Source: an uncultured Alistipes sp. | GTDB taxonomy: Bacteria; Bacteroidota; Bacteroidia; Bacteroidales; Rikenellaceae | DNA: 6,641 bases | Assembly: GCA_900549685.1 (NCBI GenBank) | Contig: UROX01000142.1 | Span: forward strand, 1-6,641 | Direction: 5' to 3' | In this document: positions 6,094 through 6,641 of the stretch, in pieces | How the letters are laid out: every line of letters starts with the position of its first letter | Position numbering within the stretch: the first letter of the stretch is position 1 | Position numbers and translations under genes: made by a program | Notes under the pieces: generated by a model | The model's input: only the letters and a program-made list of their open reading frames with translations | What the model was told of the DNA's origin: nothing | Database searches by the model: none

Positions 6094-6330
6094 GGAAAGC
6101 CCGGCTCCGGCTGTACGAGTCTGCTATCGGTACTTTGAAGTATACGGTCGCGTTTTGCCCGTCTTGTTCGCTTTTCCCGGTTGCCCTGAGCGGAGAATCT
6201 CCGCGTCGGATGAGGGGGAGCGAATCGTAAGAACGGGCGACGAGGTTTCTCGTCCGACGAGGCGAAACGCACCTCCTGAATGAAGTGTCTGTGGAAAAGG
6301 CGCAAGGAAATGGCTTCCGCCGGGCTTTCC
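6094..6330. repeat. 12-bp inverted repeat pair
   Basis: GGAAAGCCCGGC (6094-6105) and its exact reverse complement GCCGGGCTTTCC (6319-6330) are 213 bases apart. Next to them, AAGCCATT (6085-6092) and a related complement near 6309-6316 recur in a different order, so the match is not a simple extended arm. No transposase or target-site duplication accompanies them. Confidence 0.3.
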
Positions 6331-6476
6331 TGTTTTGCCGGTACGAGACGTTGCCGGATCGTTTCTTCTCGTAAAAACGGATCTGGCGTACGGATAGCAG
6401 GTCGGTATTGGACATTGAGTCCGGAGACGGGGTTCCGACAGGGCGAAACGGGTGCCGCGGGTTAGGTCTTTGCACA

Positions 6477-6493
6477 GGGGGGGAAGGGGGGGG
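6477..6493 (+). other. G7-AA-G8 tract, possible G-quadruplex
   Basis: Seven G, two A, eight G in a row on the + strand. Splitting each run gives GGG-G-GGG-AA-GGG-GG-GGG, which meets the usual four-run G-quadruplex pattern with very short loops. It is followed from 6507 by T-rich sequence. Such runs are also slippage-prone, but no coding frame here would be switched by a length change. Confidence 0.5.
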
Positions 6494-6641
6494 AGATCGT
6501 CGATGGATTTTCTTTTTCGGATTTTTTTGCGTTTGGTATTCTGTGCCGATGTTTCTCGGGGGAGCGAATGTGGAAGCAGGGTCCTGGCGGTTGGCATAAT
6601 GACGTACGCGCGGACGGGCATTCAATTCGGCAGCAGCCAAA

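Larger units (their letters stand above)
5813..6641. other. 829-base region with no supported gene; G+T-rich and structured
   Basis: No recognisable protein, tRNA, rRNA or known structured RNA, and no TAnnTTTG promoter on either strand. My count over 5821-6600 gives A 134, C 175, G 262, T 209: 56% GC but 60% G+T, i.e. GC skew about +0.20 and AT skew about -0.22. The long open frames on the minus strand are rich in Arg, Ser and Pro and show no domain. Besides the elements listed separately it has GCGGAG/CTCCGC (6190-6195/6199-6204), GTTTCTCGTC with GACGA and GAAAC (6245-6268), and ACGAGA/TCTCGT (6343-6348/6367-6372). It could be a decayed gene, a long untranslated region or plain spacer; I cannot tell which. 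Confidence 0.5.

Noticed and set aside
6131..6137. TACTTTG as a possible promoter -7 box in the tail
   Set aside because: It is one base short of TAnnTTTG and has no suitable -33 box at 19-20 bases upstream, and no gene follows.
5168..6640. 490-residue minus-strand open frame running through slyD and the tail
   Set aside because: The slyD part is a mirror of sense codons and the rest has no domain or hydrophobic pattern. Not listed as a gene, but the openness of the tail part is kept as a finding.

Overview
The window holds three complete protein genes, all on the + strand: a nucleoside/uridine kinase-like protein with a ThrRS-like N-terminus (176-1852), the glycine cleavage system P protein GcvP (1953-4811) and an FKBP-type peptidyl-prolyl isomerase of the SlyD family (5183-5752). 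The host is most likely a GC-rich member of the Bacteroidota, and Alistipes (Rikenellaceae) is my best guess. The reasons are promoters of the Bacteroidota type (a TTTG/TTG box, 19-20 bases, then TAnnTTTG), A/T-rich translation starts without Shine-Dalgarno sequences, strongly GC-biased codon use, and the TGS/ThrRS-like/uridine kinase fusion, a protein I associate with Bacteroidota. The genus is an inference.

Layout. 1-175 is a divergent regulatory region: one promoter points left, off the window (10-41), and one points right, into the kinase gene (77-107), whose leader begins with a hairpin. 1853-1952 is a short spacer carrying the gcvP promoter. 4812-5182 is a long GC-rich spacer with a strong hairpin (4977-5015) and the slyD promoter (5100-5130). 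A clear rho-independent terminator (5768-5812) follows slyD. 5813-6641 has no gene I can support. It is G+T-rich, has several inverted repeats, a second terminator-like hairpin (6023-6054) and a G7-AA-G8 tract (6477-6493).

Each gene has its own promoter-like sequence, so they look like three separate housekeeping transcription units and not an operon. Functionally they touch nucleotide salvage or an unknown kinase role, one-carbon/glycine metabolism, and protein folding with metal handling. No shared pathway is evident. The partners of GcvP (gcvT, gcvH, lpd) are not in the window.

I find no mobile element, CRISPR array, tRNA, rRNA, defence system or new multigene system. The most interesting points are small: possible shared inverted repeats in two leaders, the unexplained strand-skewed tail with its open antisense frame, the loss of editing/zinc residues in the kinase's ThrRS-like domain, and a gcvP leader too short for a glycine riboswitch.
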